This document shows, piece by piece, positions 9,192 through 17,700 of a stretch of DNA of 64,000 nt. The position numbers and the translations under genes are program-made. Under the pieces are notes generated by a model. It ran no database searches, was not told the origin of the DNA, and saw only the letters and a list, made by a program, of their open reading frames with translations. The DNA lies in NCBI GenBank assembly GCA_019637355.1, contig JAHBVT010000001.1:1953192-2017191 (forward strand), written 5' to 3'. This stretch comes from Gemmatimonadaceae bacterium (GTDB lineage: Bacteria; Gemmatimonadota; Gemmatimonadetes; Gemmatimonadales; Gemmatimonadaceae). Numbering within the stretch: the stretch's first letter is position 1; each line of letters starts with the position of its first letter.

Positions 9192-11723
9192 GTGGATTCA
9201 CGCGCCCGACTCACCGACGCTCTTGGCGCCGCGTACCGTGTCCAGCACGAGCTCGGCGGCGGCGGGATGTCGCACGTCTTCGTCGCAGACGAAGTTGCGC
9301 TGGGGCGACGTGTCGTCATCAAGATGCTATCACCGGAGCTCGCGAGCGACATCTCGGTCGATCGCTTTCGCCGTGAGATCGCGCTGGCCGCCCGGCTCCA
9401 GCATCCGTACATCGTGCCGCTGCTCGCCGCCGGCGATGCCGACGGCACGCCGTGGTACACGATGCCCCTCGTGACGGGCGAGACATTGCGCGAGCGCCTG
9501 GCCCGCGCGCCGATTCCGACCCACGAGGCCGCGCGAATCATCCGCGACATCGCCAGCGCCCTGGCCTACGCGCACGACCAAGGCGTGGTCCACCGCGATA
9601 TCAAGCCCGAGAACGTGCTGCTCACGGACGGCGGCGCGCTGGTGACGGATTTCGGGGTCGCCAAGGCGCTGGCGGCGTCGAACCGCAGCGCAGAATTGCC
9701 GCTCACGACCGTCGGACTGGCCGTCGGCACGCCGGCGTATATGGCGCCTGAGCAGGCGCTCGGAGATCCCGGCAGCGACCACCGCATCGACCTCTATGCA
9801 CTCGGCGTGGTTGCGTACGAGATGCTCACCGGTCACCACCCGTTTGGGGAGCGCACCCCGCAGGGCCTGCTTGCCGCCCACGTGTCGGAGCAGCCCGCGG
9901 ACCTGCGCCACACGCACCCGGGCATTCCAACTGAGCTCAGCGAGACCGTGATGCGCTGCCTCGAGAAGGATCCCGCCCAGCGCTTGTCTTCCGCACGCGA
10001 GGCCACTGCCGCTGCAGAGCGCACGGCACACGCGGTCCCGCGTGCCGCCTCCGCGGAGCCGTCGCGGCGACGTCCCCTGCGCACCGCGTTGTCACTGGCC
10101 ACGCTCGCGGCGATCCTTGGGCTGGCGGCCGTCTATGCCGCGCGAAGCGCGGGGAATGACCGATCGACGCGCATCGCCGTGCTGCCGTTCACCGACCTCA
10201 CCGGAGACAGTGCGTTGACGCGCATCGGCGAGAGCGCCGCGCACACGCTCACCTCGGGCATCAGCCAGGTGGAGGCCGGACGCGCCGTGCACACGCTCGC
10301 CGTGATGGCCGCGCTCGCCGCCGCCACCGCAACCGACGACCTCGTGCAGCTCGTCGCGCGGCGCACGGGGGCGACGCTCGTCGTACACGGGAACGTCACG
10401 CGCGCTGAGGACTCCGTCCGCATCGAGGCCACGCTCAGCGACAGTCGACGGGCACGGGTACTGCGAACCTTCGGTCCCTTCTCCGGCCCACTGCACGATC
10501 CGACCCCCGCGCTCATCGAGCTGCGCGATCGCCTGGCCGGCGCCCTCGCGATGTCGGGCGTCCAGCGCGCCTCGCTGGCCAGCACCGCCGCGCCCCTCTT
10601 TCCGTCACAGCAGGCCTTTATGGAGGGCATCGAGCGCGTCGTGCGAGGCCTGCCTGGCGCATCGGACTTCTTCGCCCGTGCCGTGGAGTTGGATTCCACG
10701 TTCGTGCAGGCCTACCTCTACCTCACGCAGTCGTATATCGCAGCCCGGGACTTCGACCGCATCGGGTCGCTGGTCGCGCGGTTGGATGCGATGCGCGGGT
10801 CACTCTCCCGCAGCGACCGGCTCCGCGTCGACCTCCTGGCGGCGCTCCAGTCGCAGGACGCCGCGCGCGTCGAACGCCTCCTGTCGCAGTTGATCGCGAT
10901 CGATTCGCTGCCCGGCGAGATCTTCCAGCGCGCGGCCCTCCAACTCCGGACGCTCCGCGCAAGCGAGGCCGTGGAGGGATTGCGCGCCGTGGACGACGTA
11001 TTGTCGCGCAACGGCTGGACGTTCGTCGCAACCGAAATCGCCGTGGCGCAACACCTGCTCGGCAACGACGCGGCGGCGGTGCAACGACTGGAACTGGCCC
11101 GGCGCACGTGGCCCGCGGAGCGCTCGTTGCTGGGCAACCTGTTGATGGCACTTGCCGGCCGAGGGGACGGCCCCCGCGCTATCGCCTTGGCCGACACGAT
11201 GCTCGCGACGTGGACCGCTGAGCCCACGTTCGTCGGCGATGTCCTCATCGCGGCCTCGGAATTCGAAGCGCACGGAACTCCGCAGCTCGCTGCCGCTCTG
11301 ACCCGGCGCCTCCGGAGCGCTGTCGACCGGGAGTCGTCCGGCGTGCCCGATACGGTACTGGTTCCCTACGTCCTCTCGTATCTCGTTGACGGCACAGGCG
11401 ATTCGGCCCAGCTGCTGCGCCCTCGGCTGCTGGCGAACCCGACGACCCCCTCGCGAACGGCGCTCGCGGGCATCCTCGCCGCGCAAGCCGGCGATCACGC
11501 CGACGCGCTCGAGTGCGACTCCGTCTTGGCGACGTTGGACGAGCCCGTTGCGCTGTACCTGCGAGGGGCACTGCGCGCGTATCTGGGCGACGACGACCTC
11601 GCGCTCCAGCTGCTGCGACAGTCCGTGCCGCGCGGGCTCAACCTGCGGTACACACATTCAACCACCTGGTACAGGCCGCTCCGAGGCCTGCCCGACTTCC
11701 GCGACGTCGTGCGCGTGCGGTGA
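9192..11723 (+). CDS. Transmembrane Ser/Thr protein kinase with TolB-like and TPR-like extracytoplasmic region
   Basis: An 843-residue kinase with a GTG start. The kinase domain covers residues ~15-280: glycine-rich loop 'LGGGGMSHVFVA', catalytic loop 'VVHRDIKPENVLL', DFG in 'LVTDFGVAKAL', and 'GTPAYMAPEQ'. A single membrane span lies near 300-320 ('ALSLATLAAILGLAAVYAA'). It is followed by a TolB/FlgO-like segment ('IAVLPFTDLTGDSALTRIGE') and about 400 residues of helical, TPR-like repeats. This architecture is highly expanded in Gemmatimonadota. The tail probably faces the periplasm. No substrate gene is linked. Confidence 0.92.
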   Translation: MDSRARLTDALGAAYRVQHELGGGGMSHVFVADEVALGRRVVIKMLSPELASDISVDRFRREIALAARLQHPYIVPLLAAGDADGTPWYTMPLVTGETLRERLARAPIPTHEAARIIRDIASALAYAHDQGVVHRDIKPENVLLTDGGALVTDFGVAKALAASNRSAELPLTTVGLAVGTPAYMAPEQALGDPGSDHRIDLYALGVVAYEMLTGHHPFGERTPQGLLAAHVSEQPADLRHTHPGIPTELSETVMRCLEKDPAQRLSSAREATAAAERTAHAVPRAASAEPSRRRPLRTALSLATLAAILGLAAVYAARSAGNDRSTRIAVLPFTDLTGDSALTRIGESAAHTLTSGISQVEAGRAVHTLAVMAALAAATATDDLVQLVARRTGATLVVHGNVTRAEDSVRIEATLSDSRRARVLRTFGPFSGPLHDPTPALIELRDRLAGALAMSGVQRASLASTAAPLFPSQQAFMEGIERVVRGLPGASDFFARAVELDSTFVQAYLYLTQSYIAARDFDRIGSLVARLDAMRGSLSRSDRLRVDLLAALQSQDAARVERLLSQLIAIDSLPGEIFQRAALQLRTLRASEAVEGLRAVDDVLSRNGWTFVATEIAVAQHLLGNDAAAVQRLELARRTWPAERSLLGNLLMALAGRGDGPRAIALADTMLATWTAEPTFVGDVLIAASEFEAHGTPQLAAALTRRLRSAVDRESSGVPDTVLVPYVLSYLVDGTGDSAQLLRPRLLANPTTPSRTALAGILAAQAGDHADALECDSVLATLDEPVALYLRGALRAYLGDDDLALQLLRQSVPRGLNLRYTHSTTWYRPLRGLPDFRDVVRVR

Positions 11724-11732
11724 CGCCGCGCG

Positions 11733-11912
11733 TCAGCGCGGCGCACCCAGCACGTGCCAGCTCGCCCCCGCCCGCAGGAACGATCGCGACGCCTCGGCGT
11801 CGCTGCGGCGCGACGATACCCGCATCGTGAAGCGCTCGCCCACCGACACATCGAGGCCAAGCGCGAGGAAGAACTGGTACGGCCCGTCGAAGGGAACGTG
11901 GAGGAGCGGCAT
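11733..11912 (-). CDS. Small ORF or remnant resembling the end of an outer-membrane protein
   Basis: The 318-base gap between the kinase and the acetyltransferase holds a 59-codon minus-strand frame starting 'MPLLHVPFDGPYQFFLALGL' and ending 'GASWHVLGAPR'. Alternating hydrophobic and polar residues and the aromatic end look like the last strands of a beta-barrel. The frame stays open for at least a dozen codons upstream of this ATG, and I see no Shine-Dalgarno. It may be the truncated 3' end of a lost gene or a genuine short gene. I do not recognise a family. Confidence 0.3.
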   Translation of the reverse strand: MPLLHVPFDGPYQFFLALGLDVSVGERFTMRVSSRRSDAEASRSFLRAGASWHVLGAPR

Positions 11913-12041
11913 CGGCGTCTCGGGTGGCGGGACGCCCGAACTTAGCTCCGCTCGAGCCCGGGCGAGTCGGGCAATCGCCCTAGCCGACGCGGCAGTCCAT
12001 CGACGCTGGCCTGCCGCGGTGCAACGCCGTAGTCTCCGGGT

Positions 12042-12602
12042 ATGTCACGGGACGCCCGCCGAGAGGACACCGCGCCGCTGACCGTCGATGTCGTCGAGTC
12101 GCCGGCCCTGAGCCCGCGTGGCTTGGCCGAACTGCACGCGCTCTGCAACCTGGCTTACGACGAGACGCTCGAGCAGTACTTCGTGGATATCGGCCCGGGC
12201 CTGCACTGGATCGGGCGCGTCGCCGGACGCGCGGTGGCGCACACGATGCTCGTCACCCGCTGGCTGCAGCAGGGGTCCGGAGCGCCGATGCGCACGGCGT
12301 TCGTCGAGCTGGTCGCGACCCACCCGGCGCACCAGGGCCGCGGCTACGCCAGCGCGCTGATGCGCGCGATGCGGCCGCAGATCGAGCCCTTCGAGATCGG
12401 TGCCCTGACGCCGACCGTTCCGGAGTTCTACGCCCGCTTGGGCTGGGAACACTGGCACGGGCCGCTGGGCGTGCGTGTCGGCGACGGCATCGAGCCGTCG
12501 CCGGGCGAGATCCTGATGTTCCTGCGCACGCCACACACGCCGTCGTGGGTGGACCCCCAGGCGCCGCTCTCGATCGAATGGCGGCCAGGCGAGGTGTGGT
12601 AG
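12042..12602 (+). CDS. GNAT acetyltransferase, aminoglycoside AAC(2')-I-like
   Basis: A 186-residue GNAT-fold acetyltransferase. The acetyl-CoA-binding motif A is 'VATHPAHQGRGYASALM' (residues ~88-105). The C-terminal half follows the AAC(2')-I pattern: 'FYARLGWEHWHGPLGV', a 'GEILMFLRT' strand, and the final 'IEWRPGEVW'. This compares with the Y-x-x-x-G-W-x-x-W-H-G-P and C-D-W-R-A-G-D-V-W of mycobacterial and Providencia enzymes. Those enzymes acetylate the 2'-amino group of aminoglycosides. In an environmental chromosome the natural substrate may be something else. There are no mobile-element signs around it. Confidence 0.72.
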   Translation: MSRDARREDTAPLTVDVVESPALSPRGLAELHALCNLAYDETLEQYFVDIGPGLHWIGRVAGRAVAHTMLVTRWLQQGSGAPMRTAFVELVATHPAHQGRGYASALMRAMRPQIEPFEIGALTPTVPEFYARLGWEHWHGPLGVRVGDGIEPSPGEILMFLRTPHTPSWVDPQAPLSIEWRPGEVW

Positions 12603-12639
12603 ACAGACCGCGCGATTCCCTCGCGCGAGGTCATCCGGT

Positions 12640-12645
12640 ATCGTC
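12640..12645 (+). promoter_or_regulatory. Candidate -10 (TATCGT) six bases before the start at 12652
   Basis: TATCGT ends 6 bases before the ATG of the nuclease-fold protein. This leaves no room for a ribosome-binding site and suggests a leaderless transcript. Confidence 0.3.
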
Positions 12646-12651
12646 ATCGCG

Positions 12652-13098
12652 ATGCCCCGACTCCCGCTCCTCGCCCTGGCAGCGGCGGCGATCATCGCCG
12701 CAACCATCCTGCTCACGCTGGCGCTCCGGCGCGCCCTCGCCGCCCGCCGCCTCGCCGCGCAGATGCAGCTCGCGGCCTCCGGCGAGCACGCCGCCGAGCG
12801 CTTCCTCGTCGCCGCGGGGTTCACCATCGTCGCACGCCAGCACACGCTGCGCGCCACGATGCACATCAACGGCCGCGTCGCCGAGTACGACGTCCGCGCC
12901 GATTTCCTCGTCGAGCGCAGCACGCCAGGAGGCCCGGAGCTGGCACTCGTCGAGGTGAAGACCGGCGACGCCGCCGACCCCCGCACACCGGCCACGCGCC
13001 GCCAATTGCGCGAATACGCCGCGCTCTACGACATCGACCGCCTCTACCTGTTCGACGCCTCCGCCAACCGCCTACACGAGATCGAGTTCCCCTGCTGA
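12652..13098 (+). CDS. Membrane-anchored protein with a YraN/UPF0102-like nuclease fold
   Basis: A 148-residue protein with one N-terminal hydrophobic helix (residues ~5-25, 'LALAAAAIIAATILLTLAL'). A domain resembling the restriction-endonuclease-like fold follows: 'GEHAAERFLVAAGFTIVARQ', then 'EYDVRADFLVE' and 'LALVEVKTG', the D...ExK pattern of PD-(D/E)xK enzymes. YraN proteins share the early G-x-x-x-A-E-x-x-L motif but normally lack a membrane anchor. The function is unknown; the fold assignment is an inference from motifs. Confidence 0.6.
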   Translation: MPRLPLLALAAAAIIAATILLTLALRRALAARRLAAQMQLAASGEHAAERFLVAAGFTIVARQHTLRATMHINGRVAEYDVRADFLVERSTPGGPELALVEVKTGDAADPRTPATRRQLREYAALYDIDRLYLFDASANRLHEIEFPC

Positions 13099-13150
13099 GC
13101 GGCGCGAATTCGGTGCCCGGACGCCGTCGCCGAACAGGGTCCGACGGGCC

Positions 13151-13156
13151 TATATT
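13151..13156 (+). promoter_or_regulatory. Candidate -10 (TATATT) of the cysteine desulfurase gene
   Basis: A consensus-like TATATT nine bases before the ATG at 13166, with no Shine-Dalgarno between them. It fits a leaderless or nearly leaderless mRNA. Confidence 0.45.
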
Positions 13157-13165
13157 TCAGCCCGT

Positions 13166-14332
13166 ATGCCCCCCAACCCGATCTACCTCGACCACGCCGC
13201 CACCACCCCGGTCCGCCCGGAGGTCCTGGAGGCGATGACGCCCTTCTTCGGGCCCCGCTTCGGCAACCCGTCCTCGACCCACCGTTGGGGCCGCGAAGCC
13301 CGCGCCGCACTCGACGAGGCCCGCGAGCGCGTGGCACGCTGCCTTGGCGCCGCCCCGGACGAGATCTGCTTCACCTCCGGCGGCACCGAAGCCGACAACC
13401 TCGCGGTGCTCGGCGGCTGGCGCATCCTCAAGGCCCAGGGCAAGCGCGCCGTGGTGACCAGCCCCATCGAGCACAAGGCGGTCCTGCAAGCAGTGCACCA
13501 AGCGGCCAAGGAAGGCGCCGAGGAGCGGCTGCTGCAGGTGCGCGCCGATGGCACCGTGGACCTCGACGACGCCAAGGCGCAGATCCGCGCCGGCGAGACC
13601 GCGCTGGTCTCGGTGATGTGGATCAACAATGAGACGGGCGTCATCCAGCCGATCGATGAACTCGTCGCGCTGACGAAGGCAGCCGGCGCCGTGTTCCACA
13701 CCGATGCGGTGCAGGCCTTCGGGAAGGTCGAGGTCAACGCGGCCAAGTTGCCCTTCGACTTCGTGAGCGTCTCCGGCCACAAGCTCGGCGCTCCCAAGGG
13801 CATCGGAGCGTTCTTCATCCGCCGCGGCACGCCGCTGGAACCGCTGTTCTTCGGCGGTTCGCAGGACCGCGGGCGTCGCCCGGGCACCGAGAACGTCGCA
13901 TCGGCCGTCGGACTCGCCCGGGCGATGGAACTCGCCAACGCCGAGCGCGAGGCGCATTGGCGCGAGCTCGAGGCAATGCGCGATCGCCTTGAGGCGAAGC
14001 TGCTGGAGCGCATCCCCGACGCCGTCGTGCACGGCCGTGGCGCCAAGCGTGCCCCGCACGTGCTCAACGTCTCGGTGCCGGGTACGGACTCTGAGTCGCT
14101 GCTGATGGCGCTCGACCTCCAGGGCGTCGCCTGCTCCTCGGGTTCGGCCTGCCAGAGCGGGAGCGTCACGCCGTCGCACGTGCTCTCGGCGATGGGCGTG
14201 CGGGCCGATATCGCCGCGGCGGCCATCCGGATGAGCTTCGGGTCGCTGAATGCCGCCGAGGACGTGGACCGCGTGGCGGAGCTGTTCCCCGCCCTGATCG
14301 CCAAGGCGCGGGGCCTCAGCGGCGTCGCGTGA
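13166..14332 (+). CDS. Cysteine desulfurase (NifS/IscS family)
   Basis: A 388-residue PLP enzyme that takes sulfur from cysteine for Fe-S clusters and thio-tRNA. The N-terminus 'IYLDHAATTPVRPEVL' is diagnostic. The PLP lysine lies in 'SVSGHKLGAPKGIGAFF' (about residue 208), and the persulfide cysteine is in the loop 'ACSSGSACQSGS' near 320-330. The histidine of 'TSPIEHKAV' stacks on PLP. The tRNA thiolase mnmA follows after 49 bases on the same strand, so this enzyme probably supplies its sulfur. No iscU or iscA is nearby. Confidence 0.95.
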   Translation: MPPNPIYLDHAATTPVRPEVLEAMTPFFGPRFGNPSSTHRWGREARAALDEARERVARCLGAAPDEICFTSGGTEADNLAVLGGWRILKAQGKRAVVTSPIEHKAVLQAVHQAAKEGAEERLLQVRADGTVDLDDAKAQIRAGETALVSVMWINNETGVIQPIDELVALTKAAGAVFHTDAVQAFGKVEVNAAKLPFDFVSVSGHKLGAPKGIGAFFIRRGTPLEPLFFGGSQDRGRRPGTENVASAVGLARAMELANAEREAHWRELEAMRDRLEAKLLERIPDAVVHGRGAKRAPHVLNVSVPGTDSESLLMALDLQGVACSSGSACQSGSVTPSHVLSAMGVRADIAAAAIRMSFGSLNAAEDVDRVAELFPALIAKARGLSGVA

Positions 14333-14372
14333 ACCTGCGGGTTCGTCGCGAGGGCTCCAGCGCCCAAGCGGG

Positions 14373-14378
14373 TATATT
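14373..14378 (+). promoter_or_regulatory. Candidate -10 (TATATT) of mnmA
   Basis: TATATT ends three bases before the first ATG (14382) and six before the second, in-frame ATG (14385). If used, the transcript would start at or inside the start-codon pair, so mnmA would be leaderless and the second ATG may be the true start. Confidence 0.4.
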
Positions 14379-14381
14379 CCG

Positions 14382-15488
14382 ATGATGCCCGCCCCTCGCC
14401 CCCGCGTCCTCGCCGCAATGAGCGGCGGCGTCGACTCCTCCGTCGCCGCTGCCCTCCTCGTGCGCCAGGGCTACGACGTGGTCGGCGTCACGATGAAGCT
14501 GTTCTCCGACGGCGGCGACCTCCCGGATCGCCCCTGCTGCTCGCTCGACAGCGTGAACGACGCGCGACGCGTCTGCGAGTCGCTGGGCATCCCGCACTAC
14601 GTGCTCAATCTCCAGGACGCCTTCGGGCGCGACGTGGTGCAGGACTTCGTCGCCGAGTATGCCGCGGGCCGCACACCGATCCCCTGCGTGCGCTGCAACA
14701 CGTTTACGAAGTTCCGCGACCTGCTCGCCAAGGCCGATGCGATCGAGGCGCCGTTCATCGCCACCGGCCACTACGCGCGCATCGTGGACGGGCAGCTCGC
14801 CCGCGGCGTGGACGACAACAAGGACCAGACGTACTTCCTCTGGGGCATCGAGCGCGACGTCCTCTCCCGCCTGATCCTGCCGGTGGGGCATCTCACCAAG
14901 CCGGAGACGCGCGCCGTCGCGCGTGAGCTGGGCCTACTCACGGCCGAGAAGCCGGAAAGCCACGAGATTTGCTTCGTGCCTGATGGCGATTACGTGAAGG
15001 TGCTCGAGCGCGAGCTGCCCGCCGACGCCCCGGCGCTCACCCCCGGGCCGATCCTCACGATGGACGGCCGCATCGTCGGTGAACACGAGGGCTTCGCCCG
15101 CTTCACCATCGGGCAGCGCCGCCGCCTGCCCAGCGGCAGCAAGGAGCCGATGTTCGTGGTCGCGCTTCGCCCGGAGGAGCGCGCCGTGGTCATCGGGCCG
15201 CGTGAGGCCCTGCTCGGACGCGGTCTGACGGCCACAGAGGCCAATTGGCTCGTGAACGCGGTGCCGACCGCAGACACCGACGTCCTCGTGCGCATCCGTC
15301 ACCGCGCCACGCCCGTGCCCGGCACACTGCTGCGTGCCGATGCCTCGGGCTTCGAGGTCGCGCTCGCGGAGCCAGCCTACGCCATCGCACCGGGCCAGAG
15401 CGTCGTGCTGTACGACGCAGCCGGCGTCGTGCTCGGCGGCGGCATTATCGCCGCAAGCCGGCGTGTTCTTCCCATCCAAGCGGCATAA
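14382..15488 (+). CDS. mnmA: tRNA-specific 2-thiouridylase MnmA
   Basis: A 368-residue ATP-pyrophosphatase that puts sulfur on U34 of Lys, Glu and Gln tRNAs. The P-loop 'MSGGVDSSVAAALL' begins near residue 10. The catalytic cysteines are in 'TPIPCVRCNTFTKF' (about 100-110) and 'SHEICFVPDGDY' (about 200). The tRNA-contact motif 'DNKDQTYFLWG' and the central domain 'GRIVGEHEGFARFTIGQRR' are present. The length is normal for the family. It is co-directional with the cysteine desulfurase and with osmC, 18 bases downstream. Confidence 0.96.
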   Translation: MMPAPRPRVLAAMSGGVDSSVAAALLVRQGYDVVGVTMKLFSDGGDLPDRPCCSLDSVNDARRVCESLGIPHYVLNLQDAFGRDVVQDFVAEYAAGRTPIPCVRCNTFTKFRDLLAKADAIEAPFIATGHYARIVDGQLARGVDDNKDQTYFLWGIERDVLSRLILPVGHLTKPETRAVARELGLLTAEKPESHEICFVPDGDYVKVLERELPADAPALTPGPILTMDGRIVGEHEGFARFTIGQRRRLPSGSKEPMFVVALRPEERAVVIGPREALLGRGLTATEANWLVNAVPTADTDVLVRIRHRATPVPGTLLRADASGFEVALAEPAYAIAPGQSVVLYDAAGVVLGGGIIAASRRVLPIQAA

Positions 15489-15506
15489 CCACAAGGAGCT
15501 ATCGCA

Positions 15507-15932
15507 ATGATCACACGCAAGGCATCCGCCAAGTGGACCGGCGAACTCAAGACGGGCAAGGGCACGGTCAAGCTCGGCAGCGGCGCCTTTGAGGGCGCGT
15601 ACTCGTTCGGCACGCGCTTCGAAGGTGCGCCCGGCACGAATCCCGAGGAACTCCTCGGCGCCGCGCACGCGGGTTGCTTCTCGATGGCGCTCAACCTCGG
15701 CATCTCCCAGGCTGGTTTCGCCGCCGAGTATGTGGACACGACGGCCGAGGTGCAGATGGACAAGGTCAACGACAAGATGACCATCGTCGGCGTGACGCTC
15801 ACCACGACGGCCAAGGTGCCGGGGCTCTCGGCGGAGAAGTTCCAGGAGTTGGCGGAGGCGACGAAGGTCAACTGCATCGTCAGTCGGGCGCTGAGCGTGC
15901 CGATGACGTTGGTGGCCACGCTGGCGCGCTAG
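15507..15932 (+). CDS. osmC: OsmC-family peroxiredoxin
   Basis: A 141-residue organic-hydroperoxide reductase of the OsmC branch. The first reactive cysteine is in 'LLGAAHAGCFSMAL' (about residue 59) and the second in 'TKVNCIVSRAL' (about 125). The opening 'MITRKASAKWTGELKTGKG' matches classical OsmC. A clear AAGGAG site precedes the ATG, one of the few canonical ribosome-binding sites in this window. The TAG stop overlaps the dnaJ stop from the other strand in CTAG. Confidence 0.95.
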   Translation: MITRKASAKWTGELKTGKGTVKLGSGAFEGAYSFGTRFEGAPGTNPEELLGAAHAGCFSMALNLGISQAGFAAEYVDTTAEVQMDKVNDKMTIVGVTLTTTAKVPGLSAEKFQELAEATKVNCIVSRALSVPMTLVATLAR

Positions 15933-17044
15933 TACTCCAGCCCCGCCGCCTTCGCGAACTGCTCCATCAGCTTCCGCTGCTCGGCCGTCAGCGACTCGGG
16001 CACCACGACCTGGATCTCGACGATGAGATCCCCGCGCGTACCGTCCTTCTCGATTCCCTGCCCGCGCACGCGGAAACGCTTCCCGCTCGGCGTGCCGCCG
16101 GGCAACGTGATGGTGACGGTCTTCTCGTCGAGCGTCTCGACCTTCACCTTGGAGCCCAGCGCGGCCTGCGCGAGGTTCACCGGCGCGCGCACGATCACGT
16201 CGAGCCCGTCGCGGCTGTAGTCGGGGTCGTCCTTCACCTGGAAGGTGATGACGATGTCCCCGTTGGGACCGCCGCGCACGCCTCGACCGCCCTGGCCCTT
16301 GAGGCGAATCTTGCCGCCGCTCTCGGTACCACCGGGCACGGTGATGAGCAGCTTCTTGGAACTGCGCACCGAGCCCGCACCGCTGCAGGCGGCGCACTTC
16401 TCGGTGGGGACGCTGCCCCGCCCCACGCAGGCCGGACAGGGCCGCACCTGCGCGAAGCCGCCGCGCCCGAAGCTGATCTCACCGCGGCCGCCGCACTCGC
16501 TGCAGGGCTGGAGCTTGGCTCCCTTGGCCGCGCCGCTGCCGCCGCAGGTGCCGCACTCTTCATTCACCTCAAGCGTGATCGGCACCTTGCCGCCTAGCGC
16601 CGCGACGCGGAACGGCACTTCGAGCGTCGTCTCCACGCTCTGCCCTTTCTCGGGGCCGCTGGGGCGCTGCTGGCGCCCGCCGCCGAAGATCGACCCGAAC
16701 AGGTCGCCGAAGCCGCCGAGCCCGCCGATATCGAAGTCTTCCATCCGGGGGCCGCCCTGCGCGGAGCCCGCGCCTGGCCGCGCGCCGCCGGCACGCGGGC
16801 CGCGAGCGGTAAACGGATCGAATGCACCGAGCCGGCGCATCTCGTCGTACTGCTTCCGCTTCTCCGCGTCACCGAGCACGTTGTGCGCCTCGGAAATCTC
16901 CTTGAAGCGCTCAGCCGCCTTGGCATCGCCCGGATTGGCGTCCGGGTGATACTGCTTGGCCAGCCGCCGATACTGCTTCTTGATCTCGTCGGCGCTGGCC
17001 GAGGCGTTGACGCCGAGGACGGCGTAGAAGTCCTTCTGGGCCAT
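15929..17044 (-). CDS. dnaJ: Chaperone DnaJ
   Basis: A 371-residue type I Hsp40. The J domain (residues 1-70) has 'FYAVLGVNASASADEIKKQY' and the HPD motif 'YHPDANPGD'. A Gly-rich linker follows, then the four CxxCxGxG-type zinc-finger repeats ('CGTCGGSG', 'CSECGGRG', 'CPACVGRG', 'CAACSGAG') and the substrate-binding C-terminal domains. I start at the ATG at 17044, four codons inside the longest frame, because it overlaps the grpE stop as TGATG. It delivers unfolded proteins to DnaK, which is not in this window. Confidence 0.96.
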   Translation of the reverse strand: MAQKDFYAVLGVNASASADEIKKQYRRLAKQYHPDANPGDAKAAERFKEISEAHNVLGDAEKRKQYDEMRRLGAFDPFTARGPRAGGARPGAGSAQGGPRMEDFDIGGLGGFGDLFGSIFGGGRQQRPSGPEKGQSVETTLEVPFRVAALGGKVPITLEVNEECGTCGGSGAAKGAKLQPCSECGGRGEISFGRGGFAQVRPCPACVGRGSVPTEKCAACSGAGSVRSSKKLLITVPGGTESGGKIRLKGQGGRGVRGGPNGDIVITFQVKDDPDYSRDGLDVIVRAPVNLAQAALGSKVKVETLDEKTVTITLPGGTPSGKRFRVRGQGIEKDGTRGDLIVEIQVVVPESLTAEQRKLMEQFAKAAGLEY

Positions 17045-17634
17045 CACCCATTCCACTGCTTCACGACGACGCGCGCCGGACGAAGCAGTGTGCCGTTGAG
17101 GAGGTAGCCCACCTGATAGACTTGCGCCACCATCTCGTCTTCGTCGGCGCTCGCGGCGGGCATTGTGGTGATGGCCTCGTGCTTGCTCGGATCAAACCGC
17201 GCGTCCACCGGATTCACGACCTCGAGCCCGTGACCGGCCAGCGACTTGAGGAGCTTCTTCTCCACCATCTCGATGCCCTCGATCACCTGCTGGGCGGCGG
17301 TGCCCTCGGGCGTCATATGGGCCACACGGCCGAGGTCGTCGAGCGTCTCGAGCAGGCCCTTCATTACGGCGCCCATCCCACGGTGCTCGGCGTCCTGACG
17401 GTCGCGCACGGCCCGTTTGCGGAAGTTCTCGAACTCGGCATAGAGGCGCAGGTACTTGTCCTGCTGCTCGGCGAGGGCGCGCCGCGCGTCGGCGAGGGGG
17501 TCCGCAGAGGCGTCGTCGGCGCCGGCGTTCTCGGCGGCGGCCTGCTCGGCGGCGGCATCGGCGGCGGCCGCACGGGCCTCGGCGGCCGCCGCGTCGGCGA
17601 GGTCGTCCATTCCAGGGGTGCGTGGGTCTGTCAT
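17044..17634 (-). CDS. grpE: Nucleotide exchange factor GrpE
   Basis: A 196-residue DnaK nucleotide-exchange factor. The first ~60 residues are Ala/Asp/Glu-rich. A long dimerising helix ('LRLYAEFENFRKRAVRDR') follows, then the beta domain with 'DARFDPSKHEAITTMP' and 'VYQVGYLLNGTLLRPARVVV'. The length is normal. It is translationally coupled to dnaJ by a one-base overlap. I see no clear CIRCE inverted repeat and no hrcA gene upstream. Confidence 0.95.
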   Translation of the reverse strand: MTDPRTPGMDDLADAAAAEARAAAADAAAEQAAAENAGADDASADPLADARRALAEQQDKYLRLYAEFENFRKRAVRDRQDAEHRGMGAVMKGLLETLDDLGRVAHMTPEGTAAQQVIEGIEMVEKKLLKSLAGHGLEVVNPVDARFDPSKHEAITTMPAASADEDEMVAQVYQVGYLLNGTLLRPARVVVKQWNG

Positions 17635-17700
17635 AGGGGGAAAGTTCGCCGTTTCCGCTCCCCTACGGCAGTGTACGGGCCGCGTTTCGGGCCGGCAGGG

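Noticed and set aside
17635-17700. CIRCE heat-shock element before grpE
   Set aside because: The TTAGCACTC-N9-GAGTGCTAA pattern is not present in this interval.
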